This document shows, piece after piece, positions 61,227 through 64,000 of a stretch of 64,000 nt of DNA. Every line of letters starts with the position of its first letter. Within the stretch, counting starts at the first letter, position 1. The position numbers and the translations under genes were made by a program. The stretch is from Mariniflexile sp044335535 (GTDB lineage: Bacteria > Bacteroidota > Bacteroidia > Flavobacteriales > Flavobacteriaceae). Below the pieces are notes generated by a model. The model did no database searches, was not told the origin of the DNA, and was given only the letters and a program-made list of their open reading frames with translations. The stretch is from contig NZ_JBIQVZ010000003.1 of the NCBI RefSeq assembly GCF_044335535.1, forward strand, positions 186,001 through 250,000, read 5' to 3'.

Positions 61227-62213
61227 ATGAAGAAGGTTTTAATTACTGGAGCAGCAGGATTTTTAGGGTCTCACCTATGCGACCGTTTTATAAAAGAAGG
61301 GTATCATGTTATTGGAATGGATAACTATATCACTGGTGATAGAAAAAACCTATTACATTTAGAAAACAATCCTAATTTTAGTTTTATAGAACACGATGTT
61401 TCCGAATTTGTGAAAATTGATGGTAATCTAGATTATATCTTACATTTCGCTTCACCTGCAAGCCCTATAGATTATTTAAAAATACCCATTCAAACATTAA
61501 AAGTGGGGTCTTTGGGCACACATAATTTGTTAGGGTTAGCAAAAGCTAAAAAAGCTAGAATACTTATTGCTTCAACCTCCGAAGTATATGGTGACCCATT
61601 AGTGCATCCGCAAACTGAAGACTATTACGGTAATGTAAACACAATAGGACCCAGAGGTGTATATGACGAGGCAAAACGCTTTCAAGAAGCAATAACTATG
61701 GCATATCATAGGTTTCATGGTGTAGAAACACGTATTGTGCGTATTTTTAATACCTATGGACCAAGAATGAGGCTTAACGATGGACGTGTAATTCCTGCAT
61801 TTATGGGACAAGCCCTTAGAGGTGAAGATTTAACGATATTTGGAGACGGTTCCCAAACACGTTCTTTTTGCTATGTTGATGACCAAATAGAGGGGATTTA
61901 TAGGCTATTATTAAGCGATTATTCGTATCCTGTGAATATTGGAAACCCCCATGAAATTTCCATAAAGGATTTTGCTGAAGAAATAATAAAACTTACGGGA
62001 ACAAATCAAAAAATAGTTTATAAAGAATTGCCAATTGACGATCCTTTACAACGACAACCGGATATTAGTTTAGCTAAAAAATTGTTAAATTGGCAACCAA
62101 CAGTTGAACGAGAACAAGGAATGAAAATTACTTTCGATTATTTTAAAAGTTTAACAGCAGACGAACTTTATAGAAGTGAGCATAAAGATTTTACAAACCA
62201 CATAAAGAAATAA
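61227..62213 (+). CDS. UDP-glucuronate decarboxylase-like SDR
   Basis: 328-residue extended SDR. TGAAGFLGSHLCDRFIKEGY (residues 6-25) binds NAD; HFASPASPIDYLKIPIQTLKVGSLGTHN is the UXS signature; ASTSEVYGDP and YDEAKRFQEA (YxxxK) are catalytic; RIFNTYGPRM and GDGSQTRSFCYVDD follow. UXS converts UDP-glucuronate, the product of the upstream ugd, to UDP-xylose. It starts shortly after a repeat element and is separated from the sugar transferase gene by 1 base. Confidence 0.93.
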   Translation: MKKVLITGAAGFLGSHLCDRFIKEGYHVIGMDNYITGDRKNLLHLENNPNFSFIEHDVSEFVKIDGNLDYILHFASPASPIDYLKIPIQTLKVGSLGTHNLLGLAKAKKARILIASTSEVYGDPLVHPQTEDYYGNVNTIGPRGVYDEAKRFQEAITMAYHRFHGVETRIVRIFNTYGPRMRLNDGRVIPAFMGQALRGEDLTIFGDGSQTRSFCYVDDQIEGIYRLLLSDYSYPVNIGNPHEISIKDFAEEIIKLTGTNQKIVYKELPIDDPLQRQPDISLAKKLLNWQPTVEREQGMKITFDYFKSLTADELYRSEHKDFTNHIKK

Positions 62214-62214
62214 A

Positions 62215-63567
62215 TTGAATTATAGACAAGGAAGATATTCGAGTTTAATAAAGCCATTATTTGGTTTTATCGATTTAGCAATACTAAACGGTTCTATTTA
62301 TCTTTTTCAAATTAATTTAAACGATATAAATCTATTTGGTGCTTATATTTCTGTTTTATGGATAATTATAGCTGTAAAAAATCATTTTTATGAAATTCAA
62401 AGGCATACAAGAGTAATACATATTGTACAGCTTTTATTTAGTCAAATTATTCTTTTTGCTGTTATATTATATGCTTACATAGGGCTTTTTAAGCAGCCAA
62501 ATATTAGCAGGCTTGCTTTGGGTAATTATTTACTACTCGTTTCGTTGCTTATTTCTAGTTTAAAATTTTTAAACTTCTTTTTACTAAAAAAGTATAGAGC
62601 CATATTAAGAGGAAATACAAGAAACGTAATTGTTATTGGCAAAAACGAAAAAACAAGGCAACTCATAAAAACATTTAATACAAGATTGGATTTTGGCTAT
62701 AAATTTAAAGCTCAATTTAGTATTCATGATGAGGGTTTTTCTTTAAATAAATGTTTTAATTATGTTATTGAAAACAACATCGATGAAATATATTTTTCTA
62801 TTGCCGAATTATCAAATAAACAAATCAATAATTTAATAGATTTTGCAGATAATAATTTAAGAGAACTTAAATTTATTCCGGACAATAAAGATATTTTTTC
62901 CAAAAAATTAAAATACGAGTATTACGATTACATACCTATTCTATCATTAAGAACCATTCCGCTACAAGAATCGGTAAATAAATTCTTAAAGCGCTTATTT
63001 GATATTTTATTTGCATCATTTATAATCATTTTTGTTTTGTCTTGGTTGACCCCAATTCTAGCAATTTTAATTAAATTGGAATCAAAAGGACCAGTATTTT
63101 TTAAACAATCCAGAAATGGATTCAATTATGAGGAATTCTATTGCTATAAATTTAGATCCATGACTCCTAGCAAAGAAGCTCATTTACTTCAAGCAACAAA
63201 AGGAGATCAAAGAATCACAAAAGTAGGAGCTTTTCTTCGTAAAACAAGTATTGACGAATTACCGCAATTTTTCAATGTTCTTTTCGGAGAGATGTCTGTA
63301 GTTGGTCCCCGCCCTCATATGGTTAGCCATACCAATTTGTACGCACAAAGAGTCGATAAATTCATGGTACGCCATTTTGTAAAACCAGGGATAACAGGAT
63401 TGGCTCAAATAAGTGGATATAGAGGCGAAGTCGAAACCGATAAAGACATTATTAACAGGGTTAAGTATGATATTTTTTATGTTGAAAACTGGTCGTTATT
63501 ATTAGATATAAAAATAATTGTGCAAACATTTTTAAACGTTCTAAAAGGCGAAGAAAAAGCATATTAA
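62215..63567 (+). CDS. Priming sugar-phosphate transferase (polyprenyl glycosylphosphotransferase)
   Basis: 450-residue membrane enzyme that loads the first sugar phosphate onto undecaprenyl phosphate. It has four N-terminal membrane segments (about 15-130), a soluble linker domain and a transmembrane entry to the catalytic bacterial sugar-transferase domain (LKRLFDILFASFIIIFVLSW, about 258-280). Catalytic motifs are GPVFFKQSRNGFNYEEFYCYKFRSM, RKTSIDELPQFFNVLFGEMSVVGPRP and VKPGITGLAQISGYRG. The start is TTG at 62215, directly after the UXS stop. Confidence 0.94.
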   Translation: MNYRQGRYSSLIKPLFGFIDLAILNGSIYLFQINLNDINLFGAYISVLWIIIAVKNHFYEIQRHTRVIHIVQLLFSQIILFAVILYAYIGLFKQPNISRLALGNYLLLVSLLISSLKFLNFFLLKKYRAILRGNTRNVIVIGKNEKTRQLIKTFNTRLDFGYKFKAQFSIHDEGFSLNKCFNYVIENNIDEIYFSIAELSNKQINNLIDFADNNLRELKFIPDNKDIFSKKLKYEYYDYIPILSLRTIPLQESVNKFLKRLFDILFASFIIIFVLSWLTPILAILIKLESKGPVFFKQSRNGFNYEEFYCYKFRSMTPSKEAHLLQATKGDQRITKVGAFLRKTSIDELPQFFNVLFGEMSVVGPRPHMVSHTNLYAQRVDKFMVRHFVKPGITGLAQISGYRGEVETDKDIINRVKYDIFYVENWSLLLDIKIIVQTFLNVLKGEEKAY

Positions 63568-63721
63568 TTACATTGTTGTTCGATAAAAGACATAAGACCG
63601 CTTCGCTTTTAGAACAAAGAGCCAAGACTTAATTCTAGCTATCTGATGAACATACATAACTTAAAAGAAAAGTAAACTGCTATTTCTCGAAAAAAATTAT
63701 TTCTGAAAAAACAATTGTCAT
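63568..63721. other. Gene-free stretch after the sugar transferase
   Basis: About 155 bases without a gene or clear terminator hairpin. Together with the repeat element at 63722-63903 and the last 97 bases, the end of the window from 63568 carries no coding sequence that I can support. Confidence 0.5.
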
Positions 63722-63903
63722 TGAACTCATCTTGACTTTTTGTTTTTAACCGAAAATGAGATAAAATTTGTACAGATGAGGCACTTTTTGAAAGGCATAG
63801 CAGAGCTAAGCATAAAAAAAGGAACGAAATATGGACGGATTTTAGCCATTCCTGCCTGCCGGCAGGCAGGTTTTAGGAAAAAGAAAAAGTTAAGATGAGT
63901 TCA
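63722..63903. repeat. Miniature inverted-repeat element (TGAACTCATC family), best-preserved copy
   Basis: 182 bases with 20-base terminal inverted repeats (TGAACTCATCTTGACTTTTT and its complement, one mismatch). The interior matches the copy at 45883-46055, including ATTTGTACAGATGAGGC, GGCATAGCAG and the perfect 20-base palindrome CCTGCCTGCCGGCAGGCAGG at 63851-63870. No coding content. Confidence 0.9.
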
Positions 63904-64000
63904 TTATTAAAAGCTCATAGGACCATTTACTTAATAGGGTATATGAAATTAAAAATATTTTTAATCGGACACTAATGATTAATATACATTGAAACCTTTA

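Noticed and set aside
63942..63975. Short frame MKLKIFLIGH at the window end
   Set aside because: Only ten codons, next to a repeat element, with no supporting signal.

Overview
The window looks like the chromosome of a member of the Flavobacteriaceae (Bacteroidota). The DNA is AT-rich. The gene content is typical of the group: a type IX secretion (type B) sorting domain, DUF4175, DUF4837, DUF2807 and DUF6909 proteins, and a GH3-family protein. Several genes are preceded by TAnnTTTG (-7) promoter elements instead of sigma70 boxes. The genus cannot be named from the sequence alone.

Layout. (1) 59-7469 is a thiamine operon, thiS-thiC-thiE/tenI-[4HB]-thiD-[4HB]-thiE-thiG-thiH, with no thiF. It has been invaded at most gene junctions by short-period repeat arrays and by two small four-helix-bundle (4HB, S23/IVP-like) genes. 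(2) 7743-12121 holds rnpA, an S41 protease, an OmpA-like protein and an LRR protein with a T9SS signal. (3) 12141-14060, minus strand, holds an ElaA-like acetyltransferase, a CDF metal transporter and rpiB. (4) 14061-14684 is an AT-rich gene-free region with a perfect DnaA box and many small repeats; it is a candidate replication origin. (5) 14685-45880 is mostly housekeeping: rnr, tRNA-Cys, folB, glnS, gltX, DUF4175, ybeY, mnmG, an OmpH/Skp-like protein, holB, pgk, lytic transglycosylase, tatA, M23 peptidase, GH3 and DUF6909. Two parS-like palindromes flank mnmG, one of them inside a perfect 40-bp palindrome. (6) 44810-63567 is a surface-polysaccharide locus: a Wzz-like protein, rfbBACD for dTDP-L-rhamnose, a flippase, glycosyltransferases, two polymerase/ligase-like membrane proteins, ugd, a UDP-glucuronate decarboxylase-like enzyme and the priming sugar transferase. 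It also carries a dead IS982-type element inside a relic of a second ugd.

The most unusual signal is a recurring arrangement. Each of the three 4HB genes (3052, 4242, about 47321) is flanked by arrays of 7-, 8- or 24-bp units whose left and right arms are inverted relative to each other. Each element uses its own motif: NNNCAAT/ATTGNNN, GGAGTxx/xxACTCC, or GTTAnnnn/nnATAACC. A copy without a gene lies between thiG and thiH, and what looks like a single arm lies upstream of the GH3 gene. The arrays reach into coding sequence and supply the N- and C-termini of ThiD, a start or stop region of the first ThiE, and the C-terminus of one 4HB protein. This resembles the 23S rRNA intervening sequences that carry S23-type 4HB genes between inverted repeats, but here in protein-coding operons.

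The window also holds several families of miniature inverted-repeat elements. One is a hairpin unit of about 91 bp that sits exactly at the start codons of pgk (two tandem copies) and rfbB and interrupts the third 4HB gene. A palindromic repeat has also been absorbed in frame into the rnr coding sequence.
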